Positions 35,500-50,424 of a stretch of 64,000 nucleotides of DNA are shown here, one piece after another (the stretch's first letter is position 1; the number at the start of each line of letters is the position of its first letter). Made by a program: the position numbers and the translations under genes. Where the stretch lies: contig RCTD01000026.1 of the NCBI GenBank assembly GCA_014898415.1, positions 62,001-126,000 of the forward strand. The letters run 5' to 3'. The notes under the pieces are model-generated. The model made no database searches. It was not told the origin of the DNA and was given only the letters and a program-made list of their open reading frames with translations. Source of the stretch: Stromatinia cepivora (Eukaryota > Ascomycota > Leotiomycetes > Helotiales > Sclerotiniaceae).

Positions 35500-36900
35500 T
35501 TTAACTATGCATTGGATGGCGTTTGATGATGAGCATTACGTTGGTATAAACGGGATACATGGATAGTTAAATGATGGGTCTCATGATGGTGGACTTGTAT
35601 ATATGGTACAGCGAGTATAGATTAGTTAATGAGATGCTCATAACACATCTTTTCATGCCAAAAAATAGAAAACTGCAACACTGGGTGCTGAAACCATTAT
35701 CATATCACTCCCTGCCTTCACATACCAAGACCGAAAGACTGGAGATTTCGAGAGGCGATGAACCAGAGACACAATGATGGATAGTGACTTTGGGTTCAAA
35801 CATGGTTTCTAATGGTCTGGACTGTAGCTTGTGAAGAAGAGATGCCCCATTTTATAAGTTGGGTTTATGTATTGAACTTATTTGACATCTTGCATTGGTT
35901 TGATATATTGAACTCGCTTGATATCTTGGATTTTGGAACCTTCATTTTGGCGAAATTAATAGCTTTCCCTCAGCATTCACATATCTTATTTCTGGAATTC
36001 GCTTCATGAAGAATATATGGGAGGGGGAATTGCCCGGCATCAGTGCTTTTCCTTTTGCCTCAAATCTCAACTATTGTATGAAGCTATATACGTTAAAGTC
36101 CACAATACTCTAGAAGTTAAAGCTATGTCTCCTCTTACTTTCTTGTTTCGAATCTCCTTGACAGACATCTGATCCCTGGGGTAGACACATTTATTGTGTA
36201 AATGATAGATGTGGAATGAGACGAGGTGATGTGAGGAGAATTAGGAGAGAAAAGATAGAAATTGGAAAGGACTGGCAATATCATGCTGCGGTGGGTGAGG
36301 GTATTTGGCTTTTGACGAAGGAAAGAAAATATGTCGATTAGGAAAAATATCTAAATCGAAGGAGAGATCTTAAGCTATCGAGACAATGAGTTCAGGCATC
36401 CCGGGAGTAGATTCATGTATCCATGGAATCTATAATGACAATCGAAAATGAAGAAGTGATGATGTCAGAGTTCAGTCCTAAATACAACGTTGCAGCTAAT
36501 TTAGCTATAAACCTTATTCGAGAAGAGCCGAGATCTAGCACGGATCAAAAATAGTTCAAGCTCATCTCTAAGTATACATTTGTTCTTGATTCTCTCTCCG
36601 CCCGAAGATGATGGCCCTGTTTCTATTCTTACTCCCTTTCAATGCGTCATATTCTATCATGTGCTTTGATCCTCATTTTCATTCATTTTAATTGGTATCG
36701 AATCCCCTGCCTCGAAGCCTGTTCCTTCAATTCTCCTTGTCTCGATCTCTTTTTCCATCTCTAGATCAGAGAACTTAGAACAGAAGTAGCAAAATATAAA
36801 AAGTGGTAACGAGACATCAAAGCGATTTCGCTTCTTTGAGACGATGAATTAAGCATTAAGGGGGGTGGGAGGGCTGTGCACAAGTGTAGTAAGCTATTAA
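35500..36900. other. Intergenic region, nothing recognised
   Basis: Normal base composition until about 36,900. No gene or repeat of note. Confidence 0.45.
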
Positions 36901-39235
36901 GGGGGTTAATTTTGAGTTTATACTTAGATTGGTATTAGTGTAAAATAAAAAAAATATTAGAAAACGTAATATATTCAAAAGGTCATAGGAAAAGTGAATT
37001 CAATAAAATTGAAAATATTCAGTTTTATTTATTAGAATGGTTTTTTATTAGAGTTAGAGTTAGAGTTATTCTAACTTAATCAAAATCAATAAATTCAATA
37101 TAAATAAATCTTATTGATTATTGATTATTTTTATAATATGTATAAATATTTTTATATACTTTTAATATTCATATTAAAATTATTCGATATTTAATATATC
37201 TATTTATACATTTCGAAATATTAATTAAATTCTATATAAATTCAAATCTTTATTTCAAAATTATAATCAAAATTTATATAAAAAAATATAACATTTTTTG
37301 AATTATATCTTTAATCACAATTAAAAAAAATTATAAAAATAATTAAACAAATCATTCAAATTATTTAGAATATGTTAAACAAATCTTTGAATAATCTTTA
37401 TAAAATATAAAAATCTTTAATTACAAAAACTATCTTTGAAATTAATTATTAAAATATTATATATTTGAAATATTCATTATATAAAATCTTTTTTAAATTT
37501 CAATTAATAGAAAAACTTGATTAAAAATTTCTATATTATTATTGAAAAACTTTAATTATATTTATACTTATTAATATTTATTTCAATATCGATGAAATTT
37601 ATAAATTTAAAATTGCTATTTTATTTTATTTATTATTAATTATAAATATATCTTATAAAATATTAATAAATTTTCAAATATAAAAAAAAATTATAATCAA
37701 AAAATATATTCTAAATCATTTATATGAAACTAATTTATTATATTATATAGTTCTAAAACTATTTAATAAAAATTAAAGATTAATTAATATAATCTCTTTA
37801 TTATCACCGGATTTAAAAAGGATTATAAATATTCTTATATTATTTAATAAATCAATAAAAAACTAATTTTCAAAAAATATTATAATGATTATTTGAGATT
37901 GTTATATTATAAAAAGAATATTTAATTACAAATAAAAAATATAATTTATTAATATTTCAGAATATATATACAAAAAACTTTTCAAATATTTATTAAAAAT
38001 TATATATCAAATTTCTAGAATAAAAAACCAAAAAATATAAGATTTTTTATAAATTAATTAGATTTTTATCTTTTAATTTGTAATATAATTATAATATTAT
38101 GGAAATTAAAAATTCAGGAATTTAAAAATAATATAAGTTAACTACCTCATATATAGATCATTCTCTTTATAGACCACTCTCTTTTATAGATCACTTTTTT
38201 ATATCAAAAATCACGATTTTTATTTATAATAACTTTACAAAAAATCAATATAATTGATTGAAATTTAAAACGTAGATTTTCCATATGGATATCAATCAAT
38301 TCTGAAAATTTTATAATTTTAAATTATGTTTTCGTTGAAATTTTCAAGATTAAATTTTCGATTTCAATTTATATATATAATTTTATATACAAATTAAAAA
38401 TTTGAAAATTTTAAATAACTTTTCAACAAGAATAATTAAAAATAATCATTAATTTTTATAAGATATTTAAAGATTTAGGAATCTAGAAAATCTTATAATA
38501 TAAATTTATAATTTATAGAAAATCTTTTATTAAAAATGTTATAGTTTTTAATCTTTATAAAGTCTAAAAATATAAATAAAATCTTATTTATAAATTTCAA
38601 AATTCTAAAACTTGATTCATTTTATAGAATTCGATTCGAGGATTTCAAAAAAATTAATAATTTATTTTTAATTATTTTTGTTGAAAAATAATTCAAGATT
38701 TTTGTAATTTTTTTTAATTTATATATAAATCATATATAAATTAAAATTCGAAAATTCAATCTTAAATATCTCGATGAAAAAAATTATAAAAAATCTGAAA
38801 TTTTCAGAATTTATTATTATATAAGTAATAAATCTATATTCAAAATTTCTAAAAAATTATATTCATAAATAAAAAAATTAAAAATATTGATTTTTATAAT
38901 TTTTGATATAAAAGAGTGATTTATAAAAGAGATGACTTATATATAAAATAATTGATTTAATAAATATTTTTAAAGATTTATATATTATATAAATTATTAT
39001 TAAATACAAATAATTATTTTGAAAAATCTATAATATTAATTTCTCAAATTTATTTTGAGATCAATTTAATCGATTTTATAAAATTGAAAATTTAATTACA
39101 AGATACAATTATTATATATTCAGAATTATAAAAAAAAAATTAATAGATTATATAAACTTTAACTTAGTTTAATCTTAATACCAAAAATGGTTTATTTATC
39201 TTGATTATTCTTTTAATCAAATTATATCCTTTCTT
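36900..39235. mobile_element. AT-rich island, unidentified RIP-degraded repeat DNA
   Basis: About 2.3 kb with extremely low GC and dense TpA, with sharp borders at both ends. No transposon protein can be read in any frame. It contains a long inverted repeat (38165-38945). By analogy with 1-14.5 kb it is most likely old transposon sequence. Confidence 0.6.
38165..38945. repeat. Long inverted repeat (~290-bp arms, ~195-bp centre)
   Basis: Left arm 38165-38460 and right arm 38655-38945 are reverse complements with scattered mismatches. Matching landmarks are TTTTATATCAAAAA, AATTCTGAAAATTT, AAGATTRAATTTTCGA, and TTTTCAACAARAATAATTAA. The outer ends carry short direct subrepeats of TATAGAYCACTCTCTTT type. 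The form suggests a foldback or terminal-inverted-repeat element without coding capacity. Confidence 0.72.
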
Positions 39236-42200
39236 TCTTAAACCCATTTATTTTCTGAGGCTGTCTAGAGAAATAGAGATATACCTTACACGATAGCACT
39301 TTTGAAATTTGAAAGCTTCACGTCAAAAGTGTCCCTTGTTTTTAGACTTCCAACGATTCCCGCACAAATTTACAATGGAAGACAGGTATACGCGATATCA
39401 ATTCAAGCTTTGGACTTTGGATTATGCTTTCGGCTTAAGTGCCGATATCTATTAGCGTATGGATGGGATCTGCTCAAGTGAGATGGTCAACACAGGTATG
39501 TACTGGGGTGCTTAAGAATGGGGGATCTGCGTTTGGTAGTGCGAGAACCTTAATTAGACATACATTTCAAAGTTGATTGATTGAAGCCTGGAGGTGGGAG
39601 AAAAGCGCTACTAAAGCCATCATATCAAATTAATTCGGGTCGAGATTTTCTGGTGTCAGTGTCACTTGAGATAGATGGATGTATTCGAGTCCCGAAAGCT
39701 CATGATTGATGACCGATGTGGTATTCAGGTTAGCACCATCTATTCAAGGCAGAATCAACATGGAAGACTGCAGAAACTAGTGTCGAAAGTATCGTGAGGT
39801 AAAGTATGAAGAGAAGAGGGACGGTGAAGAAGTTCGAACACGCTCTTGGTGCAACAATACTCACTTCCCCACCAGTTCTTCGTCATCAGTGTCGCCAATC
39901 TCTTCCACCGCCATCTAATCTCTTTTTTTTCGGGTTTGTATAACATATATACATGCATTACGCCCCCAACTTTCATTCGCGTTAGTTTCTATCCTTGTAG
40001 CTAACCCTCTAACCTAATCACATCATTTATCCACCCACCCACCCACTCACCTCACCATCATCAACTAGCAAGAAACATCCATGAGCATGCCCGCATCCTC
40101 ATCTCAATCCAACCCGGAAGTAAATCAGCCTTGTGCAACCCCGGGATGGATTTCAAATAGCGATTTAAAACACTCCATCCTAGAACTATCCCTGGAAAAT
40201 CTCACTCCAGTAGTGGAATGATGAAATAGGAAATTGCTTTGCCTTGCTTTGCTTCACTCATTATAGTTCTGACACGCACACGCGCACGTACATATATATC
40301 TGCATTAGGGTAATTTCTTTTACATTTGCCATACTCGGGCCAGGTGCAGGAAAAAGCTGCGAGCCAATTTGTCTTGTCTTGTCTTGTTTTGTTTGTTTGT
40401 TTGTTTGTTTGTTTTGCCACGGTGATGCTATTGTTATGCCGACTAAGGCTGTAGGCTCAGTGCAGCAATAACGAGAGGATCCGAGATGTTGGGCTCGGCA
40501 TGCGAAACCGTGAATTGGCCGCTGTGCACCGCGAGATCGCCGAAGGCGGAATGTAGGCGCATTGAAAATTTCCTCTGTTCTTGGATATGCCATGCATTGG
40601 TTGTCAAGTATGAGAAAGGAAGCATAGGGAAGTGGCGTGTGATTGTTTATCTTGATGTGCTGTATGGAATAGGCTATAGTATGGATGTTCGCCCAACGAC
40701 TTAGACCTTGAACACTTCATGGTGCCTTGCCTTACCCCTTGCCATTGCTTGAGATATGCATCATGTTGAGTCACCCAAACGTTCGCGCAAGCAGGGGATG
40801 TCTCCGTTGGTGGTGGTAATTGTTAAAAGTAGAAGATGGAAAAATGGAGATTGCAGTAAGGTCCCGGAGAACACCCACCTGACACTCCTGACGCGAGTGA
40901 TGATTCAGACCCCCACTCCAACTCCAACTCCAACCGCAACCAAACCATCCAAGTCAATACCTTGCACAGCGGCCACGCTAGACAAGCGATATGGTAGATA
41001 CCGCGAGATGGAGTGAGACCGGTCTCACGAAAACGAAATCATCCTTAGCCTTCCTTGGCCTGACCCCCAATTTCGATCTCCTCATTTCTCTTTATCATGG
41101 ATCATGATCATTCTCGTATCCATTCATCTGAATAGGAGGTCGAGTAACATAGAAATTGAATGATCTCCATTGTGTTCAATTCATTGAGACTCAGCCCAAC
41201 ACCAACCCCAACCATTGAAATACGACTATCAATCTGAAAGATCCTCGACTCATTTCAACGCCACCAATCATACCATCTCATCACGAAAATGTTTGACTTC
41301 TCTTACCATTTCCATTACCTATCTCTCCCCCATTGCGCCCAAACGGAAAAGGTCGCATCCGCACACCCATATTGCAGAATTCTCTTCCACATTGTCATTG
41401 AGCAAATCGGAAGATCAAAGAAACATCCCTATTTTCCAAGAAAACCAAGATTTCCTTCCCTTTTCCTTTTTTCATTAAAATATCCCTAGTCCTTGTAACA
41501 GACACAAACAACAAAGCCGGATCTACCAACAAAACGGGAATTCAACCGAAAAGCTCATGGGAGCCGGACTCTCAGCCGATCACTGGCTAGATGGCGCCTA
41601 GTTCGAAACTTTGTGTAGCCTTTGGTCATGCGGCTGGATGTTGTGTAATGTTGGTATTGATTCAGGAAAGGTGAGATATTGGTGGAGATCTGTGCGTCGC
41701 CATCTTGCTGAAGAATGGCCATTGTTTGGTGGTGTTGATAAGTGATGATTGGAGGGAAACGGGGGGGGGGGATGCTTGATAACTTGCTCTATGGATACTT
41801 CACCAGCTTTGTACTGCGTCTCGTATCTTATGAATAGACATGCATGTGCCTGGTATGTATATAGGTCATTACTGTAGACTTAAATGCATCAAACCTTATA
41901 AGTAGACAGACTACTGACTAGCATCATCAATTTAAGGAGAAGCGGGAGAGATAACGAGGACAAACCGAGACTGTGGACCTGAAACCGGAGACTCAGATGT
42001 CAAAGAAACGGTCCCACATTCCGGGAATTAAGGTTGGAAACCGAGAAGAGGCGTAACTATGAATCCATTGTTCGGGAATCCTGTTGTCGCTGCGGGTAGC
42101 GGCGGGGATAAACAAATCTAGCACTTGGCGTTCGTGAGATTAGATTAGAGATCATCATGAACATCATCATATTGATCCTGATTCTGATATGATATGATAG

Positions 42201-45200
42201 TATTTGAGGCTTTTGATACAGATGATGTACATATTGTGATGGAAACCCGGATGATGAAGAAAAAGGTTTCGGGACGGAGGCGAAGGATGAAACAGAACAA
42301 GAGAAGAATGACACTGGAGAAAAAGAAAGCAAGAAAATGTGGAGATGATTGGATGAATATCAATACTCTTTTTGGTATAAGTCTATCTTAATAAGTTTCT
42401 ACAGAGTAGAACTAGATGTCGAACAGGAAAGGCTCAAGCGTACAAGGAATGTTTGCTGGGATTTTTCCATGCGCATGTGAGTATTGAAGGACAATCAAGG
42501 CAAATGGGAAATATAAGTTTGTGGTGAAGGGGCATCAATTAGGCGATATCAATGAGCTACGAACCACGCCAACATATTGACCTTGCCAGATCCTCGGTAC
42601 TTGTACTTAGTAAATTGGATTATTTTCCAAAATGTTTAATCAAAAGAAAGTCATACGATGTGGGAAATCATATTCTCCAAATCATATTTTCATCACCTTT
42701 TCATTCAAGGTCACTTTAATTGGCCTCAGAATATTATTGTCCCGTCTTTCACATATGACCCCGCATAGTCCCAACCATTAGAAATTCTAGTATACGACGT
42801 GAACAAGGATTAGCGGGAACAAATCCCCAAGGATCGGGATTTTGAAGTACGAAAGGAAAAAAAAAATAAAAAAAATGTTATGTATTATATACTGTATCTA
42901 ACTAAATATTAAGTGCCTTTAGATTCTACCTTGCTATTCTTTAGTTTAATTTAATCTGACTGCTTTCTTAACCATACTTTTCATATATACTGCAGCCAGC
43001 ATTCATATGCCAAAAGCATACCATAACATAAGAGGCACGATTCGCCGTCGCAATTCAAAAACCTGCAGCAAATCTTCTATCAATAAGGAAATTTGTATTT
43101 CTGCCTACCTAGTTATATCCCTGATCAGTGACCTTCCGGATGCACCCTATTGCTTCCCTCGCCAAAGCAGACATTTCCAGGTATTGATGCATTGCTCTTT
43201 CATATTCCCTGTAGAAAACAATGAAAATTCCTTAACTAATAACCAAAAGGAGAAAGCAACAATGACCTTGTCGCACTTCCCAATCCGATCTTGGCTACGG
43301 TAACTTGTACTACCCTACCTCGTCGACGTTATATTGAGAAGCAAGCCACGAATTTCTCACTATTCCTTCCTTATCCCAGTATACTTGTCTCTAGGCAGGC
43401 CCCCTGCCCTGGGAGCAGAAGCCGAAACCTATGCCAATCAACGGCACATCAAAATTATCATGTGCAACCGTTGGTCAATTTCCAATCAAATTCAAGGAAA
43501 AGGGAGAGGCATAAGAACTTTTTGTTGAGAAACGTATAAGTTGCATCTTGCAGAATGTGAGTGCCTTTCATAATTGGCTATCTTCCACAAAATGGGTGTG
43601 CTACCTGGGGTGTTTATGTCTCGAGCGGGAGCGATTTATCACATGGCATAGAGATCGCATACCACCACACAATTGAACACGACAGTGCCGCTGTGGTGAA
43701 ACGTATTGTATGATTGTGAAGAATTTCTTGGGATGAGCGATGATAAGTGATGAGTGATGAGTGGTGATGGGGGTGATAGTGATAGTGATAGTGATAGATA
43801 TAGATATAGAGATATCTTTATTTGATTCTTCCAAGAGAAGCTGTGGGAATCTCAAGATAGAATCAACTGAAAGAAAACTTATTAGATGGTTAATTTTACA
43901 ATTTCTCGGTCCTGAAAATCCCTGCCCTATATTTTAGCATAAACCGTTGAGAGAAACAATAAAACCCGGCCCGAGCCGAAAACTTTACTTTTGATGGTAT
44001 GCAGCAATGATACAAAACCTTTTAAACCAGACTGGGGTTCGCAGATCATTTATCATTTATCATTTGCTCTGGTTTTTCCCATTTTCTCAACGACCCAATA
44101 ACCAATAAATAGTAAGCAGCGCTCTTAACCTTGCCTTGAATTTTCAGTCGAGAAGGGCTGTCGAGATCGACAACTCTGCTGGTCATCTAGAATCTCTCAA
44201 AAATCGACTCGGACTCGAAACAACCTAGGTGGATTGTATAATCCTGATCCCAAGTCTAGAATGAATGGTAGGAGTGAAGTGGTTTGTTTGGTAATTTTAA
44301 GTGCATTTAGCTGGAAGATGGAAATGCATTTTCTTTGGGTCCATGTGCATTTTATCAAGTCTAGGGGGGCGAAAATGAGTACGAAATTCACGTGCTTGAA
44401 GTGGAGGGCGTGTTCCGGGTTCGTGCATCGACCATCCTCCTTCATGCAGATTTTATATGTGCGTGACTAAATATCGGCGCAGCATCCTTTCTTTGTATGT
44501 AGGCTTAGCTGCATGTGAGAAGGCGAATCGATGTATGAACTGTCGGTAGGCTTGTCCGTAATAATCTCTAGAATACGAGAAATCCCATTCGTGAAGAAAT
44601 GAAAAGTTATGGCGGATGATTAAACCTTGGAGCGCAATGTTAATGGTGGTTCCGTTGGTTGTTCTCGGCCTTCTGTTTGCTGTTTTCTGGCTTCTTACTT
44701 CTCTGATACGCCACGAAACCAAAAGCCTACGCGGGAAAGAAGATGCATCCGATATGGCTTCATAAGCCTTAAACTAAAGTCTTTTTCGGCATTAAAATGG
44801 AATATAAAAAGCACCCTAGCAAATATGTTTTCGATCCTAGAAGAGAATTTCTAAGGTTTTGATAGTGACGAGTATGTAAGATGAATGTTTCATTGATTTT
44901 GAGATCGAAGATGACAACAGACGCCATGGGGATTCCCCGTCTATGGCTTGAAGTAAGACCTTAGCACTCTTGTTGAAGAAGGAATTATGAAGTCCTATGC
45001 ATGCGGAAGATAGTTGCCGGCATATTGCATTTCACATCAGGACTTAGTGCAGCTCCGTCCAGGGCAGGAAGTTTTACGAGACCATGATCTGCTTCAACAA
45101 ACAACCTAATTTTGACTAAGGAGGATCGAGTTGGGGGGGGGAACGTATACATATCAGCGTCATCCTGATGTCAAAAATGTCAAACATGGCGCAGCCTAGT

Positions 45201-47325
45201 GAAGCAGCTGATATGCCTACCTATGAATGAAAGCCGTAGATATGCCCCACTACTGAACCATTTGACTTAGGGTTGGAGAGGACGATAATAGAAATCCTGG
45301 GTTTATTGTTGATACCTGGAAACTAGGTAATCTATCGAGTTGTATCTTAATGTCCCTGAAGCAGACTAAAGACAAGCCACTACATCCGATGAAGGATTTC
45401 TATTGACTCCTATTGACTACTTTTTGATATCAACGATAACTATCAGGGGCTGAGACAATAAACTCGGAAAAGCTTCAAATGGTGCCATGTCGCCACGATA
45501 GAAGGCCCTTTTCGTTTCTTTGGGATTAGATGAATTGATTACTAGGTAAGTGAGTTGAGTCCTGTTAAGCTACCTACTCAAGTAAGTGTCGGTAGTTGAT
45601 TGCACCGTCTCATTTTTTAGGGTTCTGAAAATGTGGGAAAAGTTTGAACCTTGGGGTAGATCCGTAAACTCCTCCCCTTAGTGCACTTCCCCTCATGCGC
45701 TAATCAATTCTAAACTAGTAAAAAATCGCGCAAGAAATTTTCTAAATTTGGTGGTAGCAGGCAACTTCATTCATGATAATTTGGAAATCTCCAACCTACC
45801 AAATGTTTTCATCATCAAGAAAAACAAAGAAATTTCGAATATCCTGCAGCCTTCAAAGCAAGCCTAACGCTTAACTTGTTAATATTGTAGTGTCACAACA
45901 GGTTGAAAGGTCTTTTCCGTAAAACCCTGCAAAGGAAATTAAAGAATTTTCATTGGTTGAGGGTTGCATCTTCCTTCCATTTACCAACGAGTAGAAATAT
46001 TGGAGTTGTTATGGATGGTCCATTTCGAGTATCATAAATTCTCTGGCCTGTCGCATCCCCTATTGGCCAATGATTATTCTCGCTTCAATATGCACATCAG
46101 ACCTTGGCTACCTTAGCTACCTTGCTACAGACCTTGCTTGTTGATGTTCATTTTTAAGTCGGCTTGAGGTGACTAACTAAATCTTTCCCCGTGCGCCGCT
46201 GATGATTTGCAGAAAAAGGAAATCTTGTGAGGCTCTCGAAGATGCTTCAGGCGACCCTCATTTGGCGGTACCTGATGGATATGATAGCTCAGATTTGGCA
46301 GATCATCCACAGACATGCTCCACCAAATCTAGATAGACTTTCAGCAACTAGATATTGTGTTCCTGCATCGAAGAACCCTCAATTCAAGGGCTAGTTTATT
46401 TAATGCAAAGGAAAATCGTCACGGATTGTTGCTTTAACCTTGAACTCTAGATATTTTTACTGGCTCTCATCTAGGTCCAAAACCTTCGCCCTGAACTATC
46501 GGCCATGATCTTGAGTTAGATCCCACATCTTGTGTTGCTAGTCAGCAAAGCTTGAAGGGAGCTGATATGCTCGAGTTCTTCCTATCAAAGTCTTAGTCGA
46601 TTTCCCAAAACCAATATCATTCTGCCCTTAATCTTGCGCAACGTTCTGTTCACCCGGAAGCTTTATTGATTCAAACTTTGTACGAGTATTTTTCGGTACC
46701 TCCGGCTTTGGTAACGTTAAATCCAGTTCCAGGAGATTGGAACTCACTATAGCAAAAGATCACGCCGACCTGCTCGAAAGAGAAAAGAGCTGATACGTAC
46801 TAGGGGAGATAGATATATTGACTAACCCACGTGCTAATGATCAGCGAATATCTTTGAGACTTTTCAACCAAACTTGACGGCGTTAGTATTAATATTTTGG
46901 GTATCATATATCTCAGCATCTCTCTCCTCCTTGAAAGTCTGCAACCTGCAATATACCCATACGTATCAATATCATTAATCTGCAAGATCCTGCCCCTTCA
47001 ACATCATCTCGCATCAATATAAAATTACGTTACCAGAAATCGTTTCAAGTCAACACCAAGGATACCGACTTCCATCCATACATACATTATTACTCTGCAT
47101 ATCAAATTTGCTCTGGCTGCAAGTCCAAGGGGCCATCAATTGCTAATTAAACTTGGAATTCTGGGTAGAGAACACCGCCGCTCTTCACTCATATATTCAA
47201 GCTTCAACGAATCGAAAGTTCACTCGTCCCGTCAGTACATGAATCTTTTCTCATTGTTGTTGTCATTGATTTATCACAATCATTCTCCTCGACCATTAAC
47301 CGGCGCATTGGATCAGCCGTGCATT

Positions 47326-47514
47326 TCAGACCCCAGCCACGTTATACCCTTTTGGTGAAGGAGCATAATACCTATCCCTCACCCACAAATCATTTTCACC
47401 ATCCCGAAATCGTCCTTCCCGCATTGTGTCGAGCGCGTTATCCTTGTCCATTTGATCGGAAGTCCATCTAAGAAATGCTTCGTAGGCTAACTGCATCATA
47501 ACCAACAGTTTTCG
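47326..47514 (-). other. Possible orphan exon of an unknown minus-strand gene
   Basis: On the minus strand an intron-end-like pattern (CTAAC followed 24 bases later by GATGCAG) leads into an open frame of about 55 residues. Its composition looks protein-like (LAYEAFLRWTSDQMDKDN..., then DGENDLWVRDRYYAPSP), ending in TGA. No upstream exon or start was found. I do not recognise the sequence. It may be chance. Confidence 0.25.
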
Positions 47515-49229
47515 TACGTTAGTTCTCAGGAATTTCTGCAATTTTCCGCAGTCTTATTGTTTCAATTGAACTCGATCGGATTAATCCCCGAAGCAAAGGT
47601 CGAAACAAAAGAAGAGGATTTCCAAAAGAGAAGGTGGAAAAATTTTCAATTCGAATTATATTTTTTCAATTTGCTCCGTTGAAGTTCTTTGAAGTACATA
47701 CGATCTACCTCGTTAAGACCTTCGAAACCATACACGCGCACGCATACCCACTTTCCCAAACATATCTTCACCTGCATACTTTACGGTACTTCCATACAAC
47801 CTGCCGTACTGTATCTGGAACCTTTTTCATAATCGGCCTACTCTTTGCCTACACGCGGGTACCCCCTACTACACGCACGGCCTACTCAAGGACCGCTTTT
47901 ACTCTACTTGGCCCCCAAATAAGAGGATCGACAAGCATTAGTTCTAGGATCTTGATTATCCATTTTCAAATCCATATACATCCAGCCTACCAAGGACGCA
48001 CTAAACCGTCACTGTCAGCATCGGAAGCTAATTCCAGTTTCCACGAGACGCCAACTACCACCCCCGAAAACTTAGATTGCGACAATAACAATCAAAGCTC
48101 GGAGCTACTATACCGTTGCGAAATATCAGAAGGGCGAAAAAGGTTGGCCGAAAAGAGCAAGCAATTAAGCAAACAAACGGGCGATACGGTGCAGTGCAGT
48201 GCAGCTCAGTATAATAACGACTGGACTAGCAAGTTTTTCCTCGAAAGCCATTGGGAAAGAGAAACCAATCAATAGGAAAAAATAGAAATCAATCAAAAGC
48301 AGCTTCCTTGATTGTGAGGCTGTAGATTTATTTGAGAAGTCTTTTTTTTTGAACTGGTTCCATCATCACACGCCGCTTTCAAAATACCCCCTGCTCGTAA
48401 GGATTCGAAACAATAAGCTGGGTACGGGTAAGATTTAAGCAAAAAAGTCAATATCTCCTTACCGAACGTTGAGAAGTACAGACGGCACTGCGTGGATATT
48501 CCTGGAGATTTCGTGCATATTACCACCTTCATTGCAGCCGTCGCCATACATATACTCGATACTCTATCTGGAAGTTTCGCCCCTGTTCAATTACGATTCC
48601 CCCCTCCCCAAATATCTCACACAGCCCCTCACTGGTAGTGACGCTTCAGCGTAACTTTCGCTGAGCACTGTACGCTTGGTGGTTATTTTGGGCTTTTTCA
48701 AGGGGCATTTTAGGGTATTCTTAAAAGCTAAAAGGAGAAGATTCACGGCGCAAGATAGCCACTCTCACCATTTTTCAAACCTCCATCACAGGCCTCTTTA
48801 ACTCGGTTTCGACAAGGCTCGTTAAGACCCCATCAAAATCGACCCATATCCAATCCCCATCCCCATCCCAGGTCTCAAATTTCAATTTTGCAGGGACTCG
48901 GCAAACCTATTGCATCAGTGCATTCGCATCAGTCAGTATATGGTAGTCAGACGACGAATAAGGAACGGCGTTTGTTCTTTTGCATTCTTGGAGTGTAATT
49001 TCGCGAAAGCACGTACAGTAGCTTCGAGCAGCGAGTAGCAAGCAACAAGCAGCAGCTTGCAGCGAAGAAAGGCGACTTTCAGAAACCAGGAAAAAATAGG
49101 ACCAAGACAATACAAGGGAAGGCAAGGCAAGGCAAGGCAAGACAAGGCAAGGGAAGGGTAGAGAAGTAAGAAATAGTAAAGAAAAGAAAAGGATTTTCTG
49201 GGGTTGAATTATTGTGCAAAGATAATAAT

Positions 49230-49325
49230 TTCTTTGGCTTTTAGCTTTAGCTTTTAGCTTTTAGCTTTGGCTTTGGGTTAGCCTTTTAGCTGTTTAGCTT
49301 TTGGCTTTTTGGCTTTTTGGCTTCG
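49230..49325 (+). repeat. Degenerate tandem array of AGCTTT-type units
   Basis: Repeated GCTTTTA, GCTTTGG and GCTTTTTG units, 6-8 bp each, over about 95 bp. It follows a GGCAA pentamer run. Confidence 0.75.
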
Positions 49326-50009
49326 GCTCCAATTTCTTCCCTTTTCAATCTGATTCAGATCAAATCGTTTTATCGCCTGTACCTTTTATCGTCTACCGTA
49401 CTGGATATTCCGTCTGCCACTGTTTACACTCACATCAATTACTATATCAACATCAACTTATATCGTCCGTCTTCCGCTAAGAAAAAGCCTCCCATCAACA
49501 ACTCCTTCGTTCAACCCCATCTTCCGGGACGAACAACGGTGATAAACCGTTGTTTGGCTTTGTCGTGTCTTATATTAGACAATCTCCATCATAAGAGAAT
49601 TCTAATTCTACCCACGGCTTCCATACTTTCGAGTATTCTTTTTTCTTTTTTTTTTCTTTTTTTTCAAATTTTTTTTTTGTTTTTTTTCAAAGTCGCCATC
49701 ATCGATTGACAGGATTATTTCCATTTCATTTCTATCCGGCTTGACGTCGAAGTTTTGAGTTGGAGGCTTTTTGTTAAGAGAAAACAAAAAGATTATCGTG
49801 GAACGTAGATTGAAGAGTGTGAGGCTGCAAATGAACGATAGTAAGTAAGCCAGCCATTAATCCTTTTTTTCTGCAACAGCCCCTCTCTCTCTGTTCTTCA
49901 ACAAAAATATACGTCCTACGTCCTACGTCCCTAAGTCCCTTCAGCTTTCAGCTCAATGATTTTCTGGAATATTTTCCATCCACGAAAACAATTGAATGTT
50001 CTTGTATCT

Positions 50010-50027
50010 CCCCCCCCCCCCCCCCCC
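50010..50027 (+). repeat. C18 homopolymer upstream of vib-1-type gene
   Basis: Eighteen consecutive C bases, flanked by TATCT and AAAC. It may be length-variable or inaccurately assembled. Confidence 0.9.
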
Positions 50028-50391
50028 AAACAAAAAAAGCATTCTCTCGTCTCTTTTTTTTTATATCTTCATAAGAACATTTATTGAAAAAAGGGTCGAA
50101 GTTAGAGAATAATTTCGATTAGTTCGTCTCTTGTTGATTTTGGGGTGTCGTTGATATTTTTCGCGAAATGGTTGGTGTAGTAATTCTCTCCATTCCTCCA
50201 ATTGGTCTTCCTATCATAATCATATCAATTCACCATCATATCTCATACTCTACACCTCACACCTCACATCAAACACCTGGGAAAAAACAGGACACAGAGC
50301 AATACAGTGTAATGCCGGGCCCTGACAGTGAATTGGTCAAACGGAACGTTCCATGGAAGAAAATTCCCGGGTGCGACGTTCAATATCATCA

Positions 50392-50392
50392 T

Positions 50393-50424
<32 letters not shown>
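50392..50424 (+). repeat. (CA)n(CG)n alternating tract
   Basis: An uninterrupted purine/pyrimidine alternation: TACACACACACACACAC followed by GCGCGCGCGCGCGCAC, about 33 bp. It lies about 390 bp before the start codon of the NDT80-type regulator. Such sequence is a classic Z-DNA former. Confidence 0.88.

Noticed and set aside
47634..48275. 213-codon plus-strand open frame
   Set aside because: The length is notable, but composition shows no domain, membrane pattern or conserved motif. It lacks splice or start support and lies in a repeat-rich upstream region. Probably chance.
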